The translations under genes and the position numbers were made by a program. From positions 37,978 to 101,977 of the forward strand of contig NZ_LN776186.1 in assembly GCF_000827595.2 (NCBI RefSeq): DNA of 64,000 bases, read 5' to 3'. Positions 48,891 through 62,324 of the stretch are shown here, in pieces; position 1 is the first letter of the stretch; every line of letters starts with the position of its first letter. Under the pieces are notes generated by a model. It saw only the letters and a list, made by a program, of their open reading frames with translations. It made no database searches and had not been told where the DNA came from. The DNA comes from Necropsobacter massiliensis. Lineage in GTDB: Bacteria > Pseudomonadota > Gammaproteobacteria > Enterobacterales > Pasteurellaceae.

Positions 48891-49439
48891 TTATAATTGC
48901 AACTCATTTGCAAGACGGGCAAGTTGTCCGCGACTACTGCCGTCAATTACAAAATCATCTGTACGGATAACAGCACCTGCAATTAACGTGCTATCTACGC
49001 TGCAATTTAATTTAACTTTACGGGCAAGTCTTTTTTCCATTGCGTCGGTGATTTTCTGTTGCTGCGCCGCACTCAACGGCTGCGCCGAAACCACATCCAC
49101 TTCCGCTTCGGCTTGATGTTCCTTCGCATAACGCTGAAATTCTTCAAACACCGCTGGAAGTGTCGTTAAACGCTTATTTTCAGCCATTAACCGAATAAGA
49201 TTTTGCCCATATTGATCAAGTTGGTCGCCGCAAATCGAAATGACAATATCGGCCAGTTTTTTTGCCGATAATGAACTGCTGAGTAAATCCTGCATGGCAT
49301 CATCTTCTGATACCTGCGCAGCAAAATTTAACATTTCAGTCCATTTTTCAACCGCACTTTTATCAGTGGCGGATTGTTCCGCCGCAAAATCAAATGCCGC
49401 TTTTGCATAAGGGCGAGCTATCGTAGTTAATTCTGACAT
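48891..49439 (-). CDS. atpH: ATP synthase F1 delta subunit
   Basis: The 182-residue delta subunit of the peripheral stalk links F1 to the b dimer. I start it at 49439 ([19 protein letters not shown]), with AAGG 8 bases upstream; the longer frame has no ribosome-binding site. The C-terminal motif [13 protein letters not shown] is typical. One USS lies inside the gene. Confidence 0.95.
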   Translation of the reverse strand: MSELTTIARPYAKAAFDFAAEQSATDKSAVEKWTEMLNFAAQVSEDDAMQDLLSSSLSAKKLADIVISICGDQLDQYGQNLIRLMAENKRLTTLPAVFEEFQRYAKEHQAEAEVDVVSAQPLSAAQQQKITDAMEKRLARKVKLNCSVDSTLIAGAVIRTDDFVIDGSSRGQLARLANELQL

Positions 49440-49452
49440 AAGCCCAACCTTC

Positions 49453-49923
49453 TTATAGTTCCGCAACTAATTTATCAATAATGTCATTGTTTGCCGCTTC
49501 GTCAACCGTACGACCCACAATTTTCTCTGCGCCAGCAATAGCAAGCGAAGCCACTTTGACACGCAATTCTTCCTGTACGCGTTTACGTTCGGATTCAATT
49601 TCTGCATGCCCTTGTGCAATGATTTTCGCTTTCAACGCCTCAGCTTCGGTTTTCACTTCATCTAAAATTTCATTGCGGCGTTTATTGGCCAAATCCACAA
49701 TTTCCTGCGCCTGAAGTTTTGCCTGATTAATTTCCTGCTCCACCAAGACTTTGCTGTCAGCTTGCTCTTTACGAGCCGCTTCAGCCGATGCCAAGGCATT
49801 GGCAATCGAGCTTTGACGCTCCTCGATCGCTTTAATAATCGGCGGCCATACGAATTTCATGCAGAACCACACAAATAGTGCGAACGCAATCAGTTGGCCG
49901 ATTAATGTTGCATTTAAGTTCAC
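49453..49923 (-). CDS. atpF: ATP synthase Fo b subunit
   Basis: The 156-residue b subunit: an N-terminal membrane helix (residues about 4-24) and a long charged coiled coil that forms the peripheral stalk. Length equals E. coli AtpF (156). It is followed 13 bases later by atpH. Confidence 0.96.
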   Translation of the reverse strand: MNLNATLIGQLIAFALFVWFCMKFVWPPIIKAIEERQSSIANALASAEAARKEQADSKVLVEQEINQAKLQAQEIVDLANKRRNEILDEVKTEAEALKAKIIAQGHAEIESERKRVQEELRVKVASLAIAGAEKIVGRTVDEAANNDIIDKLVAEL

Positions 49924-49995
49924 AACGCCCTCCTCAATAATGTCTAACCCTTACTCTATACGAGTAATCCTTGCCGTAATCAGCAAAGCCGACAA

Positions 49996-50310
<315 letters not shown>

Positions 50311-50358
50311 TCATCAACAATCCGTCGCCGTTTAAACCGACAAACCGTTAAATGACCG

Positions 50359-51554
<1,196 letters not shown>

Positions 51555-51709
51555 TACTATTATTGTCTTTGCCTGAAAATAGACTTAATTTAATCAAAAA
51601 AATCCCATTAATTATACGCGAGTTTTAGCTGTATTCAACTTAAAACTACGCAAAAAGCGTTAAATTCATCACATTTTTATAAAAAAATAAAAACAAACAA
51701 AACAAAAAC

Positions 51710-52348
51710 TTAACCGAAACTTAACAAAATTAAATTTCTTTCCCCAATTAAATCAGGAATATTCAATTTTATTACATTGTTTACATGCAATGAAGGCGCC
51801 AGCTGTTGTACTTCATCAGGCTGATAAATACCTTTCAAGGCATAAAACATGCCGTTTTCAGCTGGCAGATGCCGACACCAGTCAGTCATATCTTTTAAAG
51901 ACGCAAAGGCGCGGCTCAATACGCCGTCGAATAATTGCTCGGGCTGATATTGTTCCACCCGGCTTAACACCGGTTCCACATTGCTCAAGCCTAATTCGCG
52001 CACCGCATTACGGATAAAACTGATGCGCTTACCCAGACTGTCGAGCAACACAAATCGCTTATCCGGATTAATAATCGCCAGCGGCAAACCGGGCAGTCCC
52101 GGACCGGTGCCGACATCAATAAAACGCTGTCCTTGTAAATAAGGACTAACTACAATACTGTCAAGAATATGTTTAACCAGCATTTCCGACGGATCGCGCA
52201 CCGAGGTGAGGTTATAGGCTCTATTCCATTTGTGCAGCAACAAAACCAATGTCACCAGCTGCGCTTTTTGCTGATCGGTTATACAAAGTGCGGTCTGTTT
52301 TAGCAAAGAATTCAGTCTGTCGGTTAATTGTCGCTGCAAATCAGTCAT
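51710..52348 (-). CDS. rsmG: 16S rRNA (guanine527-N7) methyltransferase RsmG
   Basis: A 212-residue SAM methyltransferase that makes m7G527 in 16S rRNA. The SAM motif is [17 protein letters not shown], and [16 protein letters not shown] is the family's N-terminal signature. Its start overlaps the mnmG stop (TAATG), so the pair is translationally coupled, as in most gammaproteobacteria. One USS is inside the gene. Confidence 0.96.
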   Translation of the reverse strand: MTDLQRQLTDRLNSLLKQTALCITDQQKAQLVTLVLLLHKWNRAYNLTSVRDPSEMLVKHILDSIVVSPYLQGQRFIDVGTGPGLPGLPLAIINPDKRFVLLDSLGKRISFIRNAVRELGLSNVEPVLSRVEQYQPEQLFDGVLSRAFASLKDMTDWCRHLPAENGMFYALKGIYQPDEVQQLAPSLHVNNVIKLNIPDLIGERNLILLSFG

Positions 52349-54237
52349 TATTCACCTCGTTTCAACATTCCCTGTTTTTTCAAGTTAACCAGTAAAATTG
52401 AAATGGCGGCAGGGGTAATTCCGGAAATACGGCTTGCCTGTCCGATAGATACCGGACGGTGCTGCTGTAGTTTGATGCGTACCTCGTTGGATAAACCGGC
52501 GACCGAAGCATAATCAAAATCGGACGGAATAGCGGTATTTTCGTGACGCTTCTGACGTTCGATTTCTTCCTGCTGATGCTCAATATAGCCTTGGTATTTA
52601 ATTGCAATTTCAACCTGTTCCACCGCTTCCTTATCCTGCATAGGCGGTGCGAAAGGAGTAAGTGCGGTTAAAATACGGTAATTAATTTCCGGACGACGCA
52701 GCAAATCCTCGCCGTTAGCCTCGCGTACTAACGGGCTACCCAACACATTATTGGCTTCTTGTATATGCTCTGAACGCGGATGCAACCAAATCTGACGCAA
52801 ACGCTGAGTTTCCTTTTCAATATTTTCCATTTTTTGATTAAAACGTGCCCAGCGACGTTCATCAATTAAACCGAGTTCATGAGCAATCGGCGTGAGGCGA
52901 ATATCTGCGTTATCCTCGCGCAGTAATAAGCGATATTCGGCACGAGAAGTAAATACACGATAAGGTTCTTTAGTCCCCAGCGTACAAAGATCATCAACCA
53001 GCACGCCCACATAAGCCTGATCGCGACGCGGAAACCAGCTGTCTTTGTCCTGCACCCACAAGCCGGCGTTAATCCCCGCCAACAGCCCTTGCGCCGCCGC
53101 TTCTTCATAGCCTGTGGTACCGTTAATCTGACCAGCAAAAAACAAGCCGTTAATGGCTTTGGTTTCTAAACTCGGTTTTAAATCACGCGGATCAAAATAA
53201 TCATATTCGATGGCGTAGCCCGGTTTCACGATACGTGCTTTTTCTAGCCCTTTCATAGAATTGACAATGCCCATTTGTACATCAAAAGGTAAGCTGGTGG
53301 AAATGCCGTTCGGATAAATTTCCTGACTGGTAAGCCCTTCCGGTTCCAGATAGATCTGATGAGAATTTCGATCGGAAAAACGCATTACTTTATCTTCGAT
53401 AGACGGACAATAACGTGGACCGATCCCTTCGATCACCCCGGCATACATCGGGCTGCGATCCAAATTAGTGCGGATCAGATCATGAGTGCGCTCATTTGTG
53501 TGGGTGATAAAACAAGGAATTTGACGCGGATGTTGCGCTACCGATCCCATAAAGGAAAATACCGGCAATTGTTCATCACCATATTGTTTTGCCAACACTT
53601 CAAAGTTGATGGTGCGCGCATCAATACGCGGCGGCGTACCGGTTTTTAGACGATCCACGCGCAAATTCAGATCGCGCAGGCGATGGGCTAAATTCACTGA
53701 TGCAGGATCACCCGCCCGTCCGCCCGCATAATTTTCCAATCCGATATGGATCTTACCGGCCAAAAATGTGCCAGCAGTGAGGATCACCGCTTTGGATCGA
53801 AATTTCAGTCCCATTTTGGTTTCAACCCCGGCGATACGATCCTGCTCAAGGAGAATATCCGTCACTTCCTGCTGAAAAATATCCAGATTTTGTTGGTTTT
53901 CCAGCGCCATTCTTACAGCTTGACGATACAATACCCGATCCGCCTGTGCCCGTGTGGCGCGTACTGCTGGTCCTTTACTGGCATTGAGGGTACGAAACTG
54001 AATTCCCGCTTGATCCGCCGCTGTTGCCATTAAGCCGCCCATGGCATCAATTTCTCTGACTAAATGTCCTTTGCCGATCCCGCCAATTGCCGGATTGCAA
54101 GACATTTGCCCTAAAGTATCAACATTATGAGTAAGCAACAGCGTTTTTAATCCCATTCTAGCCGGCGCTAACGCCGCTTCCGTTCCCGCATGACCGCCGC
54201 CGATAACGATCACATCGTAGCTTTCCGTATAAAACAT
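52348..54237 (-). CDS. mnmG: tRNA U34 carboxymethylaminomethyl modification enzyme MnmG (GidA)
   Basis: This 629-residue FAD protein has the same length as E. coli MnmG. The dinucleotide motif [20 protein letters not shown] is N-terminal, and the signature [14 protein letters not shown] is present. With MnmE it makes the cmnm5 group at wobble uridine 34. I start at 54237, with AAAGG 5 bases upstream. It lies immediately left of oriC and is transcribed away from it, the arrangement of the E. coli origin. Confidence 0.97.
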   Translation of the reverse strand: MFYTESYDVIVIGGGHAGTEAALAPARMGLKTLLLTHNVDTLGQMSCNPAIGGIGKGHLVREIDAMGGLMATAADQAGIQFRTLNASKGPAVRATRAQADRVLYRQAVRMALENQQNLDIFQQEVTDILLEQDRIAGVETKMGLKFRSKAVILTAGTFLAGKIHIGLENYAGGRAGDPASVNLAHRLRDLNLRVDRLKTGTPPRIDARTINFEVLAKQYGDEQLPVFSFMGSVAQHPRQIPCFITHTNERTHDLIRTNLDRSPMYAGVIEGIGPRYCPSIEDKVMRFSDRNSHQIYLEPEGLTSQEIYPNGISTSLPFDVQMGIVNSMKGLEKARIVKPGYAIEYDYFDPRDLKPSLETKAINGLFFAGQINGTTGYEEAAAQGLLAGINAGLWVQDKDSWFPRRDQAYVGVLVDDLCTLGTKEPYRVFTSRAEYRLLLREDNADIRLTPIAHELGLIDERRWARFNQKMENIEKETQRLRQIWLHPRSEHIQEANNVLGSPLVREANGEDLLRRPEINYRILTALTPFAPPMQDKEAVEQVEIAIKYQGYIEHQQEEIERQKRHENTAIPSDFDYASVAGLSNEVRIKLQQHRPVSIGQASRISGITPAAISILLVNLKKQGMLKRGE

Positions 54238-54382
54238 AATCACCTTTGTGTAATTAATCTCATTGTTTTTTAAACTGCGCGCTATTCTACCCCAAATTCA
54301 CGTGGGCATAAAATAACATTTCGGATCCTTTTTAATTAAAACCAGTGACGATCTCACACTACGATCAATTTTGATCCAACGC

Positions 54383-54441
54383 TTATTAATATAAGATCTT
54401 TTTTTATATATAAAGATCTTATTATGATTATAATTAGGATC
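54383..54441. other. DNA unwinding element of oriC
   Basis: An AT-rich stretch with two AGATCTT repeats and a third GATC (54395, 54415, 54438), forming L, M and R 13-mer equivalents. A near-palindrome AAGATCTTTT...AAAGATCTT surrounds a TTATATATA core. Confidence 0.8.
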
Positions 54442-54539
54442 GCCGATCCTTGTGAGTAAGGCAAAATTTTACCGTAAAATGAAAAAGTTAGATCGTTTTT
54501 TAAGATGTGAAGATCCAGCTCTCGTACAGGCGTATTTGT

Positions 54540-54548
54540 TGTGAATAA
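54540..54548 (-). promoter_or_regulatory. DnaA box in oriC, inverted
   Basis: TGTGAATAA, the complement of TTATTCACA, fits the DnaA consensus TTATNCACA in the opposite orientation to the next two boxes. Confidence 0.75.
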
Positions 54549-54557
54549 AAGCCCTAG

Positions 54558-54566
54558 TTATCCACA
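54558..54566 (+). promoter_or_regulatory. DnaA box in oriC
   Basis: A perfect TTATCCACA high-affinity DnaA box. Confidence 0.88.
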
Positions 54567-54630
54567 ATCGCAGATCATATTCTTTTTATTAAGCGCATAA
54601 TGACAGGTTTTTTTACAGCTTTATCGAATC

Positions 54631-54639
54631 TTATCCACA
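54631..54639 (+). promoter_or_regulatory. DnaA box in oriC
   Basis: A perfect TTATCCACA high-affinity DnaA box, 73 bases from the other in the same orientation, which is about seven helical turns. Confidence 0.88.
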
Positions 54640-54714
54640 ATGGGATCGGAACTATGCAAACAAGAAATTTGTGTTGAATCGGCAACGCATAATTACACCG
54701 CCGCCGATTTTTTA

Positions 54715-55158
54715 TTACAGTTGAGAGGTAAAATTCGGCAGCCAGTCTTCGGCATATTGTTCCTGATCATCGACTTGCAGAACATCAATTTTTAAAGAAG
54801 AGCAAATTTGCACCGCACTTTGTTGTTTCAGACTTCGCTCTACCGTATCTACGGCATAACAGAAGGTATCGTAATCGGAATTGCCTAGCCCGACTACGGC
54901 AAAACGCAAACCGGATAAATCCGGACGTTGAGCGGCTATTTGATTAAACAATGGTTTTAGGTTATCGGGCAATTCGCCTGCGCCGTGGGTTGAGGTAACG
55001 ATCAGCCAAATATCGCGCTCGCTGATGTCGTCGAGATGCGCACCATGGATCAATTGAGTAAAAAAACCCTGTTGTTGTAGCACATCGTGTAGACGTTCTG
55101 CCACATATTCCGCGCCGCCAAGTGTGCTGCCGCTGATAATACAGATTTTCGTTGTCAT
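54715..55158 (-). CDS. mioC: Flavodoxin-like protein MioC
   Basis: A 147-residue flavodoxin, exactly the E. coli MioC length. The FMN phosphate loop is [13 protein letters not shown], and [12 protein letters not shown] and [11 protein letters not shown] form the flavin-binding loops. It supports biotin synthase activity. Transcription runs into oriC, as in E. coli, where mioC transcription affects initiation. The AGGAG before the start overlaps the upstream zapB terminator's tail. Confidence 0.94.
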   Translation of the reverse strand: MTTKICIISGSTLGGAEYVAERLHDVLQQQGFFTQLIHGAHLDDISERDIWLIVTSTHGAGELPDNLKPLFNQIAAQRPDLSGLRFAVVGLGNSDYDTFCYAVDTVERSLKQQSAVQICSSLKIDVLQVDDQEQYAEDWLPNFTSQL

Positions 55159-55174
55159 ACTTACTCCTAAAAAA

Positions 55175-55201
55175 TAAGGCTTAGATTATCACCTAAGCCT
55201 T
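55175..55201 (-). terminator. Terminator between zapB and mioC
   Basis: A 9-bp stem (AAGGCTTAG with CTAAGCCTT) followed by ATTTTTT leftwards, 25 bases after the zapB stop. mioC therefore needs its own promoter or read-through. Confidence 0.85.
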
Positions 55202-55226
55202 GCATTTGTAATGGGTAAAATTGTTT

Positions 55227-55445
55227 TTATACGTTATCGATACGACCTAACAAAGAACGTAAACGTTCCTGCCAGTTATTATGTTCGCTTTTAAGCTGTT
55301 CGTTTTCATTGCGCAGATTGTGGCATTCTTGTTGCGCCTGAGTGTTTTTTTCTTTTAATTCTTCTACTTCCAGCTGGAGTAATTGAATGGTTTCAACTGC
55401 TTGTTTAATTTTCTCTTCCAGTTGATCTAAAATTTCTAGTGACAT
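55227..55445 (-). CDS. zapB: Cell division protein ZapB
   Basis: A 72-residue protein predicted to be almost entirely coiled coil (heptads from SLEILDQLEEKIKQAVETI onward). ZapB tethers the Z ring to the terminus matrix through ZapA and MatP. E. coli zapB (79 residues) is near glpFKX, as here glpX, supporting the assignment. Confidence 0.88.
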   Translation of the reverse strand: MSLEILDQLEEKIKQAVETIQLLQLEVEELKEKNTQAQQECHNLRNENEQLKSEHNNWQERLRSLLGRIDNV

Positions 55446-55615
55446 AGTAAATTTCCTCTGAGTGTCTCTGTGAATGTGGCGCTATTTTACCTTAGTTCAG
55501 GATGATTGTTAAAGCCTTGGATTAAATTTCTGCTTACCATAACATATTTTTTATAACGGATTTAAAAATTCGCGGAAATTTTTTATTTTTGATAGAGCAA
55601 CCGTTTGCGCGGTGC

Positions 55616-55621
55616 TAGAAT
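55616..55621 (+). promoter_or_regulatory. Extended -10 of glpX
   Basis: TGC followed by TAGAAT, an extended -10, 44 bases before the glpX start; the -35 is poor. Confidence 0.45.
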
Positions 55622-55664
55622 AGGCGGGATTTTTTGTCGGTTAACCATTTAAAAGGATAAGAGA

Positions 55665-56678
55665 ATGAACAGAGCATTAGCCATTGAATTTTCAAGAGTA
55701 ACAGAAGCGGCGGCATTAGCGGGCTTTGCTTGGCTGGGGCGCGGTGATAAGAACGCGGCGGATGATGCCGCCGTGCAGGCAATGCGATTAATGCTGAATC
55801 AGATTGAAATGGCGGGCGAAATCGTCATCGGTGAAGGCGAAATCGACGAAGCCCCGATGCTGTATATCGGCGAAAAAATCGGCAGCGGAAAAGGCGCGGA
55901 GGTTTCTATCGCGGTTGATCCGATTGAAGGCACCCGAATGACCGCAATGGGTCAGGCAAATGCCTTATCGGTGTTGGCGGCTGGCGGCAAGGATACCTTT
56001 TTGCGCGCGCCGGATATGTATATGGAAAAACTGGTTGTCGGACCGGAAGCCAAAGGTATGATCGATTTAAATTTGCCGCTGGAACAAAATCTGCGCCGCG
56101 TTGCCTCCAAAATGGGCAAATTACTTTCCCAGTTGACCGTAATTACGCTGGATAAACCCCGTCATGCCGAGATAATTAAACAAATGCAACGGCTTGGGGT
56201 TAAAGTGTTGGCGATTCCCGACGGCGATGTGGCGGCGTCAATTTTATGCTGTTTACCAGACGGCGGGGCGGATATGCTGTACGGTATCGGCGGTGCACCG
56301 GAAGGCGTGGTGGCGGCAGCGGCGATCCGCGCATTGGGCGGGGAAATGCAGGCACGCTTGATTCCACGTCATCAGGTCAAAGGCAGCTCACCGGACAATC
56401 AGGCGATTGCCGCCGATGAAATCCGTCGCTGTAAAGAAATGGGGATTGAAGTTAACCTAGTGCTTAAGCTGGAAGATTTGGTACGTGATGACAACTTAGT
56501 ATTTTCCGCCACCGGAATTACCAACGGCGATTTATTACGCGGCATTCACCGTCGTGGTAATCTGGCGACCACAGAAACCTTGCTGATTCGCGGTCGCTCA
56601 CGCACGATTCGACGGATTCAATCCACCCATTATTTAGACAGAAAAGACACCGCACTTTACCGCTTAATCGGTGCCTGA
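55665..56678 (+). CDS. glpX: Fructose-1,6-bisphosphatase class II GlpX
   Basis: A 337-residue class II FBPase (E. coli GlpX is 336). The metal/substrate motifs are GEGEIDEAPMLY and VDPIEGTRMT. It hydrolyses fructose 1,6-bisphosphate in gluconeogenesis. The inositol and tetronate pathways upstream end in dihydroxyacetone phosphate, which would need this step to make hexoses. AAGGA precedes the ATG. One USS is near the 3' end. Confidence 0.95.
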   Translation: MNRALAIEFSRVTEAAALAGFAWLGRGDKNAADDAAVQAMRLMLNQIEMAGEIVIGEGEIDEAPMLYIGEKIGSGKGAEVSIAVDPIEGTRMTAMGQANALSVLAAGGKDTFLRAPDMYMEKLVVGPEAKGMIDLNLPLEQNLRRVASKMGKLLSQLTVITLDKPRHAEIIKQMQRLGVKVLAIPDGDVAASILCCLPDGGADMLYGIGGAPEGVVAAAAIRALGGEMQARLIPRHQVKGSSPDNQAIAADEIRRCKEMGIEVNLVLKLEDLVRDDNLVFSATGITNGDLLRGIHRRGNLATTETLLIRGRSRTIRRIQSTHYLDRKDTALYRLIGA

Positions 56679-56701
56679 CGACCGATTAATCCTTATCTTA
56701 C

Positions 56702-56731
56702 ACAGCCGCGCCCATTGCCGGCTGTTTTTTT
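56702..56731 (+). terminator. Terminator after glpX
   Basis: A 7-bp GC-rich stem (ACAGCCG with CGGCTGT, 56702-56708/56719-56725) followed by a run of T to 56731. Confidence 0.88.
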
Positions 56732-56872
56732 ATTAAAAAGTGCGGTTAATTTTTGTGGCATTTTGTGCGATGCGGGCAAACAAGCGAAAAGCCTAAGTTG
56801 CACACCGAATACTTATTAAAAACTAGCGAAATTTTAACCGCACTTTAACCTTAGCCAATGACACAAAAATTT

Positions 56873-56880
56873 GCTATAAT
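56873..56880 (+). promoter_or_regulatory. Likely gyrB promoter -10
   Basis: TATAAT at 56875-56880 with the extended element TGC just before it (TGCTATAAT), 36 bases before the gyrB start. The -35 is weak (TTAGCC). Confidence 0.6.
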
Positions 56881-56901
56881 CCGCACAATTTTTATTAATA
56901 A

Positions 56902-59355
<2,454 letters not shown>

Positions 59356-59375
59356 TTTATTTTCCTCCTAATTGA

Positions 59376-59407
59376 TGACCGTACCTCAAAAGTGCGGTCA
59401 TTTTTTT
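59376..59407 (+). terminator. Terminator after gyrB (one arm contains a USS)
   Basis: TGACCG (59376-59381) pairs with CGGTCA (59395-59400) and seven T follow (59401-59407). The second arm includes an AAGTGCGGT copy. Confidence 0.82.
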
Positions 59408-59474
59408 AGTGCAGTTAGGTGTAGATTTTAGTGTTGTAGCTATCAGCGTTACTTAATGCTTGTTTTTTAACGCA

Positions 59475-62324
59475 CTAAATAATTTCCCATCTCACCCTAA
59501 ACAAATGCTCAACTCGGCTATTTTGTTTTAGCTGAGCAAATATTTTATCTATATTTTCATCACGCTGTTTTTCAATATCGTCCTCAACCTGATCAATATT
59601 TTTTCGTAAAAGGCTTTGCTTACGCTCTAAGTCACGAACATTTTTTTCACATTCAGCGAGTTGCTCCAAATTGGTCGCGTTTCTCCTATCTCGTATTGCT
59701 TCCTGAATTTTTTGCTTCATTTCCTTAATTTCTTCTTGCACAGCTTTCTTTTTGTCCTCCGCCCATTTATCCAACCGTTCGCTTTCAGCTTTTAAAAGTG
59801 CGGTTTGTATTTCGCTATGTTCCCCCATTTTGCCCTTAATCGCTTGTTCGGCATTGGCTTTTAAATCTTCGGGTAACTTTTGATTCAAGCCATTTTCAAC
59901 CGCAGCGACGCTTAATAATTTGCGGCAAAAATCATCGTCTAGCCATTCGCCATCGTCAGTTTTGGCGGTGAACACCAGCATTTCTTGTGTTTGATTTTCA
60001 CCATAAAAACCTAATTTATCCAACCAAAGCCAGCCTGATTTACCTTGCTTGTTGGCAAGTACAGATAATTTGGTGAGATGGTTGCTGTAATCAAATTGTA
60101 AACTTGCCACAGGTGTGTCTGTTTGCACACATTGCGTTAAGCACCATTCGCCCAAAGCGTGATTAAGACGGTAATCTAAGCCTGTTTGCTCGTCTTTTTT
60201 CTGTAAGCAATAACGTCCGCATTCGACTCCACGAATCGGCGATTGTCTGAGATAAAAGGCTTTTTGCTGCTCGTCAAAATCAGCATAATTTTTCAGGGCA
60301 AAGCGGCTGGCAGCCCAAAAGTAACGGCTGGTTTTATCAAGCAATTTTTGACTTTCCAAAAGATGCCCTTTTAAGCGTTCGTGGACATCTTCGTCAAAAT
60401 TATCCAATAATTGGGATTTTGCCTGAGCCATTGCCGCTTTGATTTCATCGTCCATTTCTTGTTGCAGCTGGTCAAAGGCTTGCTTGATTTCGCTTGATGT
60501 ACGGCAGCTGTCGTAAATATGGGCGATGCGTTTTTCAAAATCCAAGCCTGTTTCAATTCGCCCCAAAATTTCATCGGATGCGCCAAATACGCCGTCGAAC
60601 AGTTGGAATTTTTCGCTCAGCAATTCCAACACACGCTGATCCGCTTCGTTGCGTTGGTTTAAGAAATTCACCACTACCACGTCAAACTGCTGTCCGTAAC
60701 GATGGCAACGCCCAATGCGTTGTTCCACCCGCTGCGGATTCCACGGCAAATCATAGTTGATCAACAACGAACAAAATTGCAAGTTTACCCCTTCGCTGGC
60801 GGCTTCGGTGGCAAGCATAATTTGCGCTTCGTCTTTAAAGTAATCAATTAACGCCGTGCGTTTATCCACCTGCGCCGAGCCTGTGATTTTGCTTTCATTA
60901 TTTTTATCCGCTAGCCAATTTGCATAAATTTGACGGGCGTGTTCGTGGTTATTGCTGCCTGAAAAGCTCACGATTTTGTCTTGGTAGCCATTGGCACACA
61001 AAAAATCATACAAATAGGCTTGCGTACGCACACTTTCAGTAAAAATAATCGCTTTTTGTGCTGCACCAAATGTCGTCATTTTTTCAAAACCTGTTTGCAA
61101 GGCTGTTAAAAGTGCGGTCGCTTTGCTGTCATTTTTTAGCCTGTTGGTTTGGGCAAGAAAGCCTTCAATTTGAGCAATTTCATCATTTAAAAGCGCGTGA
61201 TTAAAGGCGAGTTCCGCTTGTGCTTCGCCATCATCTTCGGCTAAATCTTCGCTTAATTCACCGTCAAAATCGCTTTCAACGTGTTTTAACTCTGCCAACA
61301 AATCCGCTTCGGCTTGCTGTTCTTTTAAAGCATAAAGCCGTTTTAAAATAATGCTTAGCGTATCCGCCACCGCATAAGGGCTGGAAGCCAGCAGTTTGCG
61401 CAAAATCAAACCAATCAAATGCCGCTGCCGCTTTGGCAGGGCAATGCTTTCTTCTTTGCCGATAAAATCAGAAATCGCTTGATAAAGCGTTTGTTCTTCA
61501 TCGCTTGGATAGAAATTTTGCGTGATCGTGTGCCGCTTGGTGTAGCGGATATATTCCAACACGTCCGCTCGCAAGGTGCGTTTCACCACCGTTTTTAAGC
61601 GGTCTTTCAAATCGCCCAAATTATTGCTTTGGCTGACAAACTTACGGCGGAACACTTTTTCATCGCCAAACAGATGTTCGTCTAAAAGCGTCGATAAGCC
61701 GTAGAGTTCCATCAAACTATTTTGTAGCGGCGTTGCCGTGAGCAGCAATTTTTTGCGTTCATTAAAGGCAATTTTTAACGCTTGTCCCATTTTATTGCTT
61801 TGGCGGTGGGCATTACGCAATTTGTGTGCTTCATCAATCACCACACAATCCCACAATTCACCCGCAAAATTATCCGCCAGTTTTGTCGCATATTGATAAG
61901 AAATCACCACAATTCGCTTGCCCAAATTTTCACGCAAAAAATCAGGTAGATTATCGCCATATTCCCGTTTGAGCAACGATTTCTCCAAAATCACGCAAGG
62001 CAGCCCAAACTTATCCGCCAATTCATTCGCCCATTGCTTACGCAAAATGGCAGGGCAAATTACCAACAGCTTACGTTTGCGTTCCGCCCAAAGCTGACAC
62101 AATACAAGCCCTGCTTCTACGGTTTTCCCCAAACCCACTTCGTCCGCCAACAATACGCCACGATTAAGCGGATTTTTTAAGGCAAAGAGTGCGGCGTCAA
62201 TTTGATGCGGATTTAAATCCACTTTCGCATTAAATAAACCTTGCGAAATACGCTCCACGCCCAAATCGCTTTGGCAGAGAATTTCAGTTGCAAAATATTT
62301 TGCTTGATGTGGTGTGATGTGCAT
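59475..62324 (-). CDS. SNF2-family DEAD/DEAH helicase of a defence-like module
   Basis: A 949-residue SNF2-like translocase. The N-terminal region has LNPHQIDAALFAL, and the motor motifs are ADEVGLGKT (residues 60-68), DEAH (164-167), LLLTATPLQNS, and near residue 530 NPQRVEQRIGRCHRYGQ, the arginine fingers. The last 130 residues form a long charged coiled coil. Such proteins occur next to restriction/methylase genes in phage-defence loci. Its ATG overlaps the stop of the upstream nuclease-helicase gene (TAATG), so the two are one operon. Two USS copies in the gene show that it has long been in the lineage. It is convergent with gyrB. Confidence 0.83.
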   Translation of the reverse strand: MHITPHQAKYFATEILCQSDLGVERISQGLFNAKVDLNPHQIDAALFALKNPLNRGVLLADEVGLGKTVEAGLVLCQLWAERKRKLLVICPAILRKQWANELADKFGLPCVILEKSLLKREYGDNLPDFLRENLGKRIVVISYQYATKLADNFAGELWDCVVIDEAHKLRNAHRQSNKMGQALKIAFNERKKLLLTATPLQNSLMELYGLSTLLDEHLFGDEKVFRRKFVSQSNNLGDLKDRLKTVVKRTLRADVLEYIRYTKRHTITQNFYPSDEEQTLYQAISDFIGKEESIALPKRQRHLIGLILRKLLASSPYAVADTLSIILKRLYALKEQQAEADLLAELKHVESDFDGELSEDLAEDDGEAQAELAFNHALLNDEIAQIEGFLAQTNRLKNDSKATALLTALQTGFEKMTTFGAAQKAIIFTESVRTQAYLYDFLCANGYQDKIVSFSGSNNHEHARQIYANWLADKNNESKITGSAQVDKRTALIDYFKDEAQIMLATEAASEGVNLQFCSLLINYDLPWNPQRVEQRIGRCHRYGQQFDVVVVNFLNQRNEADQRVLELLSEKFQLFDGVFGASDEILGRIETGLDFEKRIAHIYDSCRTSSEIKQAFDQLQQEMDDEIKAAMAQAKSQLLDNFDEDVHERLKGHLLESQKLLDKTSRYFWAASRFALKNYADFDEQQKAFYLRQSPIRGVECGRYCLQKKDEQTGLDYRLNHALGEWCLTQCVQTDTPVASLQFDYSNHLTKLSVLANKQGKSGWLWLDKLGFYGENQTQEMLVFTAKTDDGEWLDDDFCRKLLSVAAVENGLNQKLPEDLKANAEQAIKGKMGEHSEIQTALLKAESERLDKWAEDKKKAVQEEIKEMKQKIQEAIRDRRNATNLEQLAECEKNVRDLERKQSLLRKNIDQVEDDIEKQRDENIDKIFAQLKQNSRVEHLFRVRWEII

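Larger units (their letters stand above)
54238..54714. other. Chromosomal replication origin oriC
   Basis: A 477-base gene-free region between mnmG and mioC. From 54324 to 54647 it holds twelve GATC sites, against about one expected by chance. The AT-rich unwinding element lies on the mnmG side (54383-54441), with three GATC-containing 13-mer-like repeats ending in TTAGGATCG, the same as at E. coli oriC. Perfect DnaA boxes TTATCCACA are at 54558-54566 and 54631-54639; a TGTGAATAA box is at 54540-54548, and a degenerate one (TGTGAGTAA) at 54451-54459 in the R1 position. Flanking gene order and orientation also match the E. coli origin. Confidence 0.93.
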
